64,000 nt of DNA from VAZQ01 sp963821505. GTDB lineage: Bacteria > Pseudomonadota > Alphaproteobacteria > Rhizobiales > Xanthobacteraceae. The stretch is from NCBI GenBank assembly GCA_963821505.1, contig CAWGEH010000032.1, forward strand, positions 124,001 to 188,000, given 5' to 3'. The notes beneath the pieces were generated by a model. That model ran no database searches and had not been told where the DNA came from. It saw only the letters and a program-made list of their open reading frames with translations. This document shows, one piece after another, positions 46,083 through 54,134 of the stretch; the stretch's first letter is position 1, and every line of letters begins with the position of its first letter. The position numbers and the translations under genes are program-made.

Positions 46083-47060
46083 ATGGCGAGTGTTCTGCGC
46101 ACGCTATGTTGCGCCCTTGCGCTGATCGTCGCCGGCGAGGCAGGTGCGCAGACCGGGAATTGGCCGGCACGGCCCATCAAGCTGATCGTCGCGACCGGGC
46201 CGGGGCTTGCCACCGACATCATGGCGCGGCTGCTGGGTGAGGGCGTCTCGCGGGCGCTGGGGCAGCAGATGTTCGTGGAGAACATGCCGGGCGCATCCGG
46301 GATCGTCGGAGCGCAGGCGGCGGCACGCGCGCCGCACGACGGCTACACTTTCTTCTTCGCCAACGCGTCCGGGCTCACCTCGAACATGTTCATGATCAAG
46401 TCGCTTCCCTATGATCCGACCCGCGACTACGCGGCAGTCGCCATGGTCTGTGACAGCGGCCCCTTCGTGGTCGCCGTCCACCCGGATCTGCCGGTGAAGA
46501 CGCTGGCTGAGCTGATCGCCTATGGCAAGGCGCATCCCGGCAAGCTCTCCTACGCCGTCGACGCTACGAGCGGGTTCGGGGTCGTCGTCGGCAAGCTCCT
46601 CAACAGGCGATCCGGCATGGAGATGGTGGAAGTCCCTTATCGTGCCACCGCCCAGATGCTGCAGGACGCGGCGACGGGAACCGTGCAGCTGATGATCTCG
46701 TCGGTTGCCGCCTCGGACGCATTCGTGCAGGCCGGCAAACTGCGCCGCATCGCCATCAGCTCCGAGCGGCGTTTTCCCGGGATGGAGGACCTGCCGACGA
46801 TCGGCGAGACGCTGCCGGGTTTCGTGCTCGATGGCTGGTTTGCCGTCGTGGCGCCGGCCGGTACGCCGGCGCCCATCGTCTCCCGTCTCAATCAAGAGAT
46901 CGCGCATTTCCTCGAAGAACCCGGCGTGCGCCAGCGCATTCTGAGGTTTGGGCTGGCGCCGAGCGGCGCGGGCACGCCCGAAGCCGCGGGCATGTTCATC
47001 CGCGCCGATCAGGAGCGCTGGCGCAATCTCGCCACCGAACTCGGCATCGAGCCGCAGTGA
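46083..47060 (+). CDS. Bug-family tripartite tricarboxylate transporter substrate-binding protein
   Basis: The 325-residue precursor has a signal peptide (ASVLRTLCCALALIVAGEAG, cleavage near AGAQT) and the Bug/TctC fold: WPARPIKLIVATGPGLATDI, MPGASGIVGAQAAARAPHDG, FANASGLTSNMFM and VEVPYRATAQMLQDAATGTV. Bug proteins capture organic acids in the periplasm for TctAB permeases or for sensing. No tctA or tctB gene is nearby, so it is an orphan receptor of the kind expanded in many proteobacteria. ATG 46083 follows GGGAGG. Confidence 0.87.
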   Translation: MASVLRTLCCALALIVAGEAGAQTGNWPARPIKLIVATGPGLATDIMARLLGEGVSRALGQQMFVENMPGASGIVGAQAAARAPHDGYTFFFANASGLTSNMFMIKSLPYDPTRDYAAVAMVCDSGPFVVAVHPDLPVKTLAELIAYGKAHPGKLSYAVDATSGFGVVVGKLLNRRSGMEMVEVPYRATAQMLQDAATGTVQLMISSVAASDAFVQAGKLRRIAISSERRFPGMEDLPTIGETLPGFVLDGWFAVVAPAGTPAPIVSRLNQEIAHFLEEPGVRQRILRFGLAPSGAGTPEAAGMFIRADQERWRNLATELGIEPQ

Positions 47061-47149
47061 CGGCAACGGCCATCAGCGATCAGAAATACCGGTCGTCGCG
47101 GGGATAGGAATTGCGGTCTTCTGATCGTGCTTGCTGATACCGAGCCCCG

Positions 47150-47689
47150 TCACCTCGGCGCCAGCACCATGACCACCTGGCGGCCTTCGAAGCGCGGCTC
47201 CTGCTCGACCTTGGCGAGCTTGGAGGTATCGTCCTTGACGCGATTGAGGAGCTGATAACCCAGTTCCTGATGCGCCATCTCACGCCCGCGAAAGCGCAGC
47301 GTGACTTTCACCTTGTCGCCTTCTTCGAAAAAGCGCTGCATCGAGCGCATCTTCACGTCGTAATCGTGGTCGTCGATCATCGGTCGGAGCTTGATCTCCT
47401 TGACCTCGACCACCTTCTGCTTCTTGCGGGCTTCCGCCGCCTTCTTCTGCGCCTGGTATTTGTATTTGCCGTAATCGAGAATTTTGCAGACGGGCGGGGA
47501 CGAATTGGGGGCGATCTCGACAAGATCAAGCCCGGCCTCTTGGGCGCGGTCCAACGCGATCTGGATCTCAACGGGCCCATGATTGTGGCCGGTCTGGTCG
47601 ATCAATTGGACTTCGCGAACACGGATCTCCTCGTTGATGCGCGGGCCGTCCTTCGGGGCGGGCTGCGCGGGTCTCATCGGACGACGAAT
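47150..47689 (-). CDS. infC: translation initiation factor IF-3, probable ATT start
   Basis: IF-3 keeps ribosomal subunits apart and checks the start codon. The protein has DGPRINEEIRVREVQLIDQT, the linker KKAAEARKKQKVVEVKEIKL, and the C-terminal RPMIDDHDYDVKMRSMQRFF domain ending VMVLAPR. The start chosen is ATT at 47687-47689 (read on the minus strand), because GAGGAG lies exactly 9 nt before it and the following RRP is the family start. The next ATG (complement of 47675-47677) is 21 nt from that site. infC with an AUU start is a known autoregulatory device in E. coli. The product would be 179 residues. Confidence 0.93.
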   Translation of the reverse strand: MRRPMRPAQPAPKDGPRINEEIRVREVQLIDQTGHNHGPVEIQIALDRAQEAGLDLVEIAPNSSPPVCKILDYGKYKYQAQKKAAEARKKQKVVEVKEIKLRPMIDDHDYDVKMRSMQRFFEEGDKVKVTLRFRGREMAHQELGYQLLNRVKDDTSKLAKVEQEPRFEGRQVVMVLAPR

Positions 47690-47879
47690 GGCTCTGCTCT
47701 CCTCATGTCGTTGCAACGGGCCTGCGGCCGCAGGTCCGCGAAGGATCAGTACAAACCGTGCATAAGTCAACGGCTAATCGGTCCCCTTGGCGGCCATTTG
47801 AAAAGCGCGGGTGGCGGCCTCGGCACGCGAGTCCCGGCCTGGAACGGACCGCAGGCCGCCCGCAATCGGTCCTGCGCTG

Positions 47880-47928
47880 GAGCATGATCCCGAAAAGTCG
47901 ATGCCGGTTTTCGGGAAAGATCATGCTC
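47880..47928. repeat. palindrome GAGCATGATC...GATCATGCTC
   Basis: GAGCATGATCCCGAAAAG faces CGGGAAAGATCATGCTC. It is related to the 57237-57277 palindrome and to the GATC-rich tail near 330-370. It lies upstream of infC and directly beside a module A repeat. Confidence 0.65.
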
Positions 47929-47933
47929 CAAAA

Positions 47934-48073
47934 CGAGTGGTCCGATTCCGACGTTCGTCAGCACTCGCGGCACGTTCAGATACGAACTTCGGAATCCAAG
48001 GACCACTAGCAACTCTATGATTCTAGCGCATGTTCCGGAAAACCGGTTCCCACTTTTCCGGAACATGCGCTAG
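47934..48073. repeat. hybrid composite: module A, linker, short family C palindrome
   Basis: Module A occupies 47934-48009 (left boundary decayed to CGAG, right CTAG). The standard linker CAACTCTATGATT follows, but instead of module B comes a 51-nt near-perfect palindrome of family C (48023-48073, CTAG at both ends, GCGCATGTTCCGGAAAA facing TTTTCCGGAACATGCGC). The final CTAG supplies the stop codon of the glycosyltransferase gene. The rest of 47690-47879 shows no gene. Confidence 0.85.
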
Positions 48074-49281
48074 CCGTCGTCGCGTGCCAGCAGCGAGGTA
48101 TAGACCGCGCGGGTCGCCACCGCGACGCTGCGCGGCGAGAACATGTATTCGGCAAATTGTCGCGCGCGCATGGCCATGGCGCGGTAAGCGTCGTCGCTGA
48201 GCGCGAATGCGGCATTGATCGCGCGGGCAAATTCCATCACATCGCCCGGCTTGACCACCCACCCCGTGCGCACCTCTTCCGGCATGTCCGGCGGCGCCAC
48301 CACGTGTTCCGGCAGAATGCCGAGATCGGACGTGACCACCGGCCGGCCCATGGCTTGCGCTTGCGCGATCACGCGACCGAGGACCGGCGCCTCCACCGCA
48401 GGCACGACCACGGTATCGGCGGCGGCAAGCGCCGCCGGCATGTCGCGGCAGTGGCCGGCGAGCCGGATCAAGGCCTGCACACCCTTGGCCTGCGCCTGCT
48501 TGACGATCGAGCGCCCATATTCGCGATGGCTGCGGTGTTCGCCGGCGAGCACGAACACGAATCCGCGAACCCCCTCGTCGAGCAGGGCGCGCGCGACGTC
48601 GGGCAGAATGAGTTGCCCGTTCCAGGGCGCGACGCGTCCCGGCACCAGCAGGATGCGCGCGTCCTGCGGAATTCGCCAGGCGTTGCGCACTGCCTCGACG
48701 CGCTCGGGATGCACGGCAGCGGGGTCGAACGCGGCGATGTCGATGCTGCGCGGGATGACCGTCACCCGCTCGCTCGGCAGCTTGTGGCGGGCCATGACCG
48801 GCGCGGCGGCGAAGTTCGAAGACGTGATCACGCGGTCGCCGGCCGCGAGCGCGCCGGCCCAATAGGCGCGCAGGATCGATGTCGCCGGCACGTCGGGAAG
48901 CGTGGTGACGAGCCAGACGGCGATCTTCGCCGCTGCCATGTTGGCGATCCAGGCCCCGCCGATGCTTTGCGCATGCACGATGTCGATCCGCTCGGTGGCG
49001 ATCAGCTCCTCCAGCATGCGGGCGCCGCGCCTGAGCTTGAACGGATTGGCGGTGGCGTTGACGAACGGAACCCATTCGGCGCCGAACGCCTTGAGCTCCG
49101 CAGCCAGCGGCCCGTCCTCGGCCGCGACCAGGGCGCGCGCGCCGGATCGCAGCAGCGCGGCCGCCACGATGAGCGCCGTGCGCGCCACCGGTTCCTCGCG
49201 CAAGGCCGGCACGATCTGCAGGATGGTGGCGCCCGCGAGCGTGCGCGGAGGAACGTGCGTGTCTTCGTGTTCGTTGCTCAC
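48070..49281 (-). CDS. glycosyltransferase family 4-type protein
   Basis: The 403-residue protein has the GT-B fold of family 4: an N-terminal domain with LQIVPALREEPVARTALIVA and DIVHAQSIGGAWIANMAA, and a C-terminal nucleotide-sugar domain with LLVPGRVAPWNGQLILPDVA and VPAVEAPVLGRVIAQAQAMG, where EAP and the following Q-A-M-G match the conserved donor-binding E-x7-E region loosely. It probably adds a sugar to a lipid or surface polysaccharide. I chose the GTG complementary to 49279-49281 because GAGGGGAACGG precedes it; ATG 49311 is the alternative. The stop TAG lies in the CTAG of a family C repeat. Confidence 0.8.
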   Translation of the reverse strand: MSNEHEDTHVPPRTLAGATILQIVPALREEPVARTALIVAAALLRSGARALVAAEDGPLAAELKAFGAEWVPFVNATANPFKLRRGARMLEELIATERIDIVHAQSIGGAWIANMAAAKIAVWLVTTLPDVPATSILRAYWAGALAAGDRVITSSNFAAAPVMARHKLPSERVTVIPRSIDIAAFDPAAVHPERVEAVRNAWRIPQDARILLVPGRVAPWNGQLILPDVARALLDEGVRGFVFVLAGEHRSHREYGRSIVKQAQAKGVQALIRLAGHCRDMPAALAAADTVVVPAVEAPVLGRVIAQAQAMGRPVVTSDLGILPEHVVAPPDMPEEVRTGWVVKPGDVMEFARAINAAFALSDDAYRAMAMRARQFAEYMFSPRSVAVATRAVYTSLLARDDG

Positions 49282-49409
49282 TGAGCCCGTTCCCCTCGAC
49301 GGCCCCGCCATCTCGCGCTAGGGCGCTCTTGCATTCAACGGCGGCATGCGGCCAAACACGGCACGCGCCGGCGCCCGATGCCTCCATGCCCCCAAAGCAG
49401 ACCCCGCAA

Positions 49410-50183
49410 ATGAGCGATCTTTGCCTGAAATTCTTGCACGTTGGAACCGATATTGCGGGCCGGCGCATCGCCGTCCGGCGGCGCGAGGGAGCGGCGCCGG
49501 AGCTGTTCTGGCTCGGCGGCTTCAAATCCGACATGAAAGGCACCAAAGCCGAGGCGCTCGATCGGTGGGCGGCGGACCATGGCCGGGCGATCACGCGTTT
49601 CGATTATTCCGGTCACGGCGAATCGGGGGGCGATTTCACCGACGGCACGATCGGCCGATGGCTGGAAGAAAGCGTGGCCGTGTTCGACGCCTTCTGCCGC
49701 GGTCCCCAGATCGTGATCGGCTCGTCCATGGGCGGCTGGCTCGCGTTGCTGCTCGCCCGGGACCTGGCGCGGCGCGCGCAAGCGGGCCCGGGCGTCGCCG
49801 CCCTGGTGCTGATCGCGCCGGCGGTCGACTTCACCGAAGAGTTGATGTGGAAGCGCTTCACGCCGGAGGCCAAGCGCGAGATCGAGCAGACCGGCGCCTG
49901 GGCGCGGCCCTCGCAATATTCGCCGGAACCCTATCCGATCACCCGCGCGCTGATCGAGGAGGGGCGCAAACACCTCCTGCTCGACGGCATGATCGAAACC
50001 GGTTGCCCGGTCCGGATTCTCCAGGGAGTGCAGGACCCCGACGTGCCGTGGCAGCACGCGGTCGAGCTGACCTCTCGCTTTGCGCGCGACGACGTCGTGC
50101 TGACGCTGGTGAAAGACGGCGATCACCGGCTGTCGCGCCCGGAGGATATCGAGCGGCTGATCGCGGCGGTGGCGGAGTTCTAG
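49410..50183 (+). CDS. alpha/beta hydrolase (ABHD10/palmitoyl thioesterase-like)
   Basis: The 257-residue protein has the serine hydrolase triad in order: the nucleophile elbow IGSSMGGWLALLLA, an aspartate in LQGVQDPDVPWQHA and a histidine in KDGDHRLSRPED. FWLGGFKSDMKGTKAEALD and RFDYSGHGESGGDF place it among ABHD10-like enzymes, which hydrolyse acyl thioesters or glucuronides in mitochondria; the bacterial substrate is unknown. ATG 49410 begins MSDLCLKFLHVGTDIAGRR. ATG 49386 is possible. It is divergent from the glycosyltransferase gene. Confidence 0.83.
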   Translation: MSDLCLKFLHVGTDIAGRRIAVRRREGAAPELFWLGGFKSDMKGTKAEALDRWAADHGRAITRFDYSGHGESGGDFTDGTIGRWLEESVAVFDAFCRGPQIVIGSSMGGWLALLLARDLARRAQAGPGVAALVLIAPAVDFTEELMWKRFTPEAKREIEQTGAWARPSQYSPEPYPITRALIEEGRKHLLLDGMIETGCPVRILQGVQDPDVPWQHAVELTSRFARDDVVLTLVKDGDHRLSRPEDIERLIAAVAEF

Positions 50184-50282
50184 GCGCATGTCGGCAATGC
50201 GAGACGACGGTATGGTAGTGCGTAAGTTTGAATCGTGCATGCGCGCGGAAGCCGTCATTGCCCCAATATGCGCTATGCGCTT

Positions 50283-51203
50283 CTAATCCGCCGCCGCAGG
50301 GTTGGCGAGATGATCACCCGCGTCGTGGAGCGCGCGCAGGCCCTCGCGATAGGTCGGATAGCGCAGCCTTACGCCGAGGGCGGCTTTCAGCTTGTCGTTA
50401 CGCGCCCGGATGCAGCCGTCGTAGAAGCTCAAGGCGAGCGGCGAGAGGACGGTGTGCGCCTGCGCATAGAGAATTTCCGGCGGCGGCTCGATGCCGAGCA
50501 GCCGCGCCGCGAATGCGATCTGCGCGCTTGGTGATGCCGGTTCGTCGTCGACGACGTTGAACACGCCGCCGGCGCGCCGCGCCAAGGCCGCATCGATCGC
50601 CTGCGCAACGTCGTGGACGTGGATGCGGTTCGACACATGGCCGGGCTTGGCGACGCGATGCGCGGTGCCGTGTAGGAGCCTCAGCATTCCGTTGCGCCCC
50701 GGACCATAGATGCCGCCGAGCCGCAGGATCGCAACCGGCAGATTCCGTCCTGCCCCCAGCGCCTGCCAGGCGCGCTCGGCATCGAGGCGCGCCGTACCGC
50801 GCCGCCCGCCCGCCGCGGGGGTCGGCGTGGTCTCGTCGACCCAGGCGCCGCCGCTGTCCCCGTAGACGCCGAGCGTCGACAGGTAGACCAGGGATCGCAG
50901 CCGCGGCGCCCGCGCGATCGCGTCGGCGAGGACCGCGAGCACGGGGTCGCGCCCTTCGTCCGGCGCCGCCGATATCAGCAGCGCATCGGCCTGCGCGATC
51001 GCGGCGGCGAGCCCGCATGGCGCCGGCGCACCATCGAACTGCAGCAACTCGACCGGCCGGCCGCCGATGCGCATTCGGTCGGGCGCGGCCGGGCGTTGCG
51101 CGCTGCGCGTCGTGCCGACGATGCGGTGAAAGCGTGCGCCGAATTCGCCGACATAGTGCCGCGCGCAATAGCCGAGCCCGAGACAAACAAGCACGGCCGT
51201 CAA
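50283..51203 (-). CDS. SDR family NAD(P)-dependent oxidoreductase (YeeZ-like)
   Basis: The 306-residue protein has a Rossmann N-terminus (AVLVCLGLGYCARHYVGE, a variant of the G-x-G-x2-A pattern), the extended-SDR segment SLVYLSTLGVYGDSGGAWVD, with Ser and Tyr of the active site, and ILRLGGIYGPGRNGMLRLL. It resembles YeeZ-type atypical epimerases. The substrate is unknown. No ATG fits; I chose TTG at 51203, whose TTGA overlaps the queG stop, with GTG 51194 as the alternative. It is downstream of queG and probably coupled to it. Confidence 0.75.
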   Translation of the reverse strand: MTAVLVCLGLGYCARHYVGEFGARFHRIVGTTRSAQRPAAPDRMRIGGRPVELLQFDGAPAPCGLAAAIAQADALLISAAPDEGRDPVLAVLADAIARAPRLRSLVYLSTLGVYGDSGGAWVDETTPTPAAGGRRGTARLDAERAWQALGAGRNLPVAILRLGGIYGPGRNGMLRLLHGTAHRVAKPGHVSNRIHVHDVAQAIDAALARRAGGVFNVVDDEPASPSAQIAFAARLLGIEPPPEILYAQAHTVLSPLALSFYDGCIRARNDKLKAALGVRLRYPTYREGLRALHDAGDHLANPAAAD

Positions 51204-52351
51204 GCCGCTGTCGCCGCGAGCGCCGCCGTCCATTCGTCTGCGACCAGCGGCTCCCGCTCCTGCCGGCGGCGCGCGGTTGCGAGCGCGGCGAACCGTTCGG
51301 GCGGGAGGAGCCGGCTCAGCGCCCACACCGCGGCGCCGCGCACCAGCGGGGAGGGATCGCCCGCCAGCCGCAGGGCCTCGGCCGCGAGCCTCGCATCGCC
51401 GGAATTGCCGATCGCGATCAGCACGTTGCGCACGAAGCGATCGCGTCCGGTGCGCTTGACCGGCGATTTCGAGAACAGCTTGCGGAACGCGGCGTCGTCG
51501 AGACGGGCGAGATCGGCGAGGCGCGGAGCCTGCAATTCGTGACGCGCCGCGAGCTTCATCTCGCGGCCGGCGCGTGCGAACTTGTTCCAGGGGCACACCG
51601 CCAGGCAGTCATCGCAGCCGTAAATGCGGTTGCCGATCGCCGCGCGCAGTTCGCGCGGGATCGGTCCCTTGTGCTCGATGGTGAGATAGGAGATGCAGCG
51701 CCGCGCATCGAGCCGATAGGGTTCGGGGAATGCGGCCGTCGGACAGATGTCGATGCAGGCGCGGCAGGTGCCGCAGTGATCCGTCTCCGCCGCGTCCGGC
51801 GGCAGCTCGAGCGTGGTGAAGATCGCGCCGAGGAACAGCCATGACCCCAATTGACGCGAGACTAGGTTCGTGTGCTTGCCCTGCCAGCCCAGGCCGGCGG
51901 CGGCGGCGAGCGGCTTTTCCATGACCGCCGCGGTGTCGACGAAGACCTTGACGTCGCCGCCGGCCGCCGCGGTCAGCCAGCGCGCCAATGCCTTGAGCCG
52001 CGGCTTGACGATATCGTGGTAGTCGTCGGCCCGCGCGTAGACCGAGATCGCGCCGCGGTCGCGCCTTTGCAGGATCGCCAGCGGATCGCCGTCCGCGCCG
52101 TTGTCGGGGCCGTAGTTGAGCCCGAGCATGATGACGGAGCGCGCCTGCGGCCACAGCACGCGCGGGTCGCCGCGCCGCGCGGCGGTCGTTTCCATCCAGT
52201 CCATGTCGCCATGGGCGCCCTCGGCCAAGAAGCGTCGCAGCCGCGCCAACGCCTGCGGGATCGCGTCCGGCCGCGTGACGCCGACGGCATCGAAGCCGTG
52301 CTGGCGCGCGCGTGCCGCGAGCGCCGCCTTGAGCGCCGCCGGGTCGTTCAG
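51200..52351 (-). CDS. queG: epoxyqueuosine reductase QueG
   Basis: QueG is a cobalamin- and iron-sulfur-dependent enzyme that reduces epoxyqueuosine to queuosine in tRNA. The N-terminal part has HGFDAVGVTRPDAIPQALAR, HGDMDWMETTAARRGDPRVL and FVDTAAVMEKPLAAAAGLGW. Two [4Fe-4S] clusters are marked by CGTCRACIDICPTAAF and CDDCLAVCPWNKF. A HEAT-like helical tail follows. No ATG, GTG or TTG lies near the domain start. The CTG complementary to 52349-52351, overlapping the GST stop as CTGA, is my best guess and gives 383 residues. It is coupled to the upstream GST gene. Confidence 0.88.
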   Translation of the reverse strand: MNDPAALKAALAARARQHGFDAVGVTRPDAIPQALARLRRFLAEGAHGDMDWMETTAARRGDPRVLWPQARSVIMLGLNYGPDNGADGDPLAILQRRDRGAISVYARADDYHDIVKPRLKALARWLTAAAGGDVKVFVDTAAVMEKPLAAAAGLGWQGKHTNLVSRQLGSWLFLGAIFTTLELPPDAAETDHCGTCRACIDICPTAAFPEPYRLDARRCISYLTIEHKGPIPRELRAAIGNRIYGCDDCLAVCPWNKFARAGREMKLAARHELQAPRLADLARLDDAAFRKLFSKSPVKRTGRDRFVRNVLIAIGNSGDARLAAEALRLAGDPSPLVRGAAVWALSRLLPPERFAALATARRRQEREPLVADEWTAALAATAA

Positions 52352-53040
52352 AAGTCGAGATCGGCGTAGGTCTTCGACGGCGGGATGCCCGCCAGCGTCT
52401 CCGCCAGGATCGGACGGAACGAGGGTCGCGACTTCACTTGCGCGTACCAGGTCTTCGCGGCCTCGTCTTCGTTCCATGGCACGTCGCCCAGATAGTCGGC
52501 CGCCGACAGATGCGCGGCCGCGGCGAGATCGGCGTAGCTCATGCGCTCCCCCGCGAGCCAATCGCGCGTGCGCACCAGCCAGCCGATATAAGCCAGATGA
52601 TAGCGCATGTTGTGGCGAGCCGCACGGATCACCTCGGTGTCGGGCGATCCGCCGCCGGCGCTGACCGGCATCTGGCGCTTGTACAGGCGTTCCATGGTGA
52701 GCGGCCCGCTGACCTCGGCGAAGAACTTGTCGTTGAACCAGCTGATGAGCCGGCGCACTTCGACCCGCGGCCCCGGCTCGCGCGGCAGCAGGCGCTGGTC
52801 GCCGAGCTCGCCGCCCCTCGTCTCGTCGAGATATTCGGCAATGATGGCCGCGCCCGGAACCGGGGGGTGGCCTTCCTCCACCAGCACCGGCGTGGTGCAG
52901 GCGGGGTTGAGGATCACGAACTCCTGGCGGCGCTCCCATACCCTCTCCTCGACCGTGCGCGCGGGGATGGCGTATTCGCCGAGCGCCAGGCGAACGAAGC
53001 GCGAATGCGGGCAGAACGGGTGATGGAACAGCGTCAGCAT
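52348..53040 (-). CDS. glutathione S-transferase family protein
   Basis: The 230-residue protein begins MLTLFHHPFCPHSRFVRLAL, a thioredoxin-fold N-terminal domain with a CPHS motif at residues 10-13, and includes TTPVLVEEGHPPVPGAAIIA, where cis-Pro and the glutathione-binding segment fall. The C-terminal helical domain contains RDWLAGERMSYADLAAAAHL, the typical N-capping motif. The substrate is unknown. It starts at the ATG complementary to 53038-53040 and overlaps queG. Confidence 0.9.
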   Translation of the reverse strand: MLTLFHHPFCPHSRFVRLALGEYAIPARTVEERVWERRQEFVILNPACTTPVLVEEGHPPVPGAAIIAEYLDETRGGELGDQRLLPREPGPRVEVRRLISWFNDKFFAEVSGPLTMERLYKRQMPVSAGGGSPDTEVIRAARHNMRYHLAYIGWLVRTRDWLAGERMSYADLAAAAHLSAADYLGDVPWNEDEAAKTWYAQVKSRPSFRPILAETLAGIPPSKTYADLDF

Positions 53041-53262
53041 GCGGCGTTCAGGATTGCGGCGATCTTGGGGCGCGGCGAGGCGCGGGGGTCACGTCGGATT
53101 GCGCCGGGACCCTACGGATAGAGGCGGCCGGGAGCAACCTGTGCAATGTTCGCGCTTCCCCGTTGCCCCAAGGTTAATGATGCGGGAAAAGCGCATCTCC
53201 CGGACCTTCCGCGCCTGCCGCTGGGCGGCGGTCTTTCTCTCCATTTGTCGGCGGAGCCCGTC

Positions 53263-54069
53263 ATGACGCTCGAGTTGTTCAAGGCATTCGTCCTCGGCGT
53301 CGTCGAGGGCCTGACCGAGTTCCTGCCGGTGTCCTCGACCGGGCATCTCCTTCTGGTCCAGCGCTTCTTCGGTTTCGACGACGAGGATTTCGGCAAGACT
53401 TTCGCCGTGCTGATCCAGTTCGGCGCCATTCTCGCGCTGCTGTCGATCTATTTTGTCCGCCTCTGGCACATCGCGCTCGGCATGTTCAGCGATCCGGCGG
53501 CGCGGCGCTTCGTCATCGGCGTGCTGATCGCATTCCTGCCCGCGGCGGTGGTCGGCGCGCTCGGGCACGATTTCATCAAGTCGGTATTGTTCAACCCCTG
53601 GATCGTCTGCTTCACCCTCATCGTCGGCGGCGCCGTTCTGCTGTGGGTCGATCAAATGGACCTCAAGCCACGCTACCGCGACGCCACGCGGTTTTCGCTG
53701 CCGATGTATTTCGTCATCGGCGTCTCGCAGTGCGTGTCGATGATTCCCGGGGTTTCGCGCGCGGGCGCCACCATCGTGTCCGCCATGCTGTTGGGCGCCG
53801 ATCGGCGCTCGGCGGCGGAATTCTCATTCTGGCTGGCGATGCCGACCATGGCCGGCGCCTTCGCCTACGATCTCTACAAGAGCCGCGGGCAGATGAGCAT
53901 GGACAACGCCATCCTGGTCGCCTTCGGGTTCGTGGTGTCGTTCGTGTGCGCGTGGATCGTGGTGAAGACGTTTCTCGATTACGTGCAACGCCACGGTTTT
54001 TCGCTGTTCGCCTGGTGGCGCGTCGTGGTCGGAGCGCTCGGGCTGATCGCGCTGGCGCTGGGATACTGA
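53263..54069 (+). CDS. uppP: undecaprenyl-diphosphatase UppP (BacA)
   Basis: UppP dephosphorylates undecaprenyl diphosphate to recycle the lipid carrier for peptidoglycan, and overexpression gives bacitracin resistance. The 268-residue integral membrane protein has the first conserved motif VVEGLTEFLPVSSTGHLLLV and the second MIPGVSRAGATIVSAMLLGA (PGxSRSGAT-type), with several hydrophobic helices such as VVVGALGLIALALGY. ATG 53263 is the family start (MTLELFKAFVLG). A family P palindrome begins at the stop codon. Confidence 0.95.
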   Translation: MTLELFKAFVLGVVEGLTEFLPVSSTGHLLLVQRFFGFDDEDFGKTFAVLIQFGAILALLSIYFVRLWHIALGMFSDPAARRFVIGVLIAFLPAAVVGALGHDFIKSVLFNPWIVCFTLIVGGAVLLWVDQMDLKPRYRDATRFSLPMYFVIGVSQCVSMIPGVSRAGATIVSAMLLGADRRSAAEFSFWLAMPTMAGAFAYDLYKSRGQMSMDNAILVAFGFVVSFVCAWIVVKTFLDYVQRHGFSLFAWWRVVVGALGLIALALGY

Positions 54070-54134
54070 CGACGGATGACAGACGACGGAGGACGGATGA
54101 GGCTGCGTCCGTCTTCTGTCGTCTGTCCTCTGTT
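54067..54134. repeat. family P palindrome between convergent uppP and the FMN dehydrogenase gene
   Basis: GACGACGGATGACAGACGAC and GGAGGACGGATGAG face CGTCCGTCTTCTGTCGTCTG and TCCTCTG. It starts at the uppP stop and ends at the stop of the convergent gene. Like the copy at 35201, it fits a bidirectional terminator. Confidence 0.7.
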
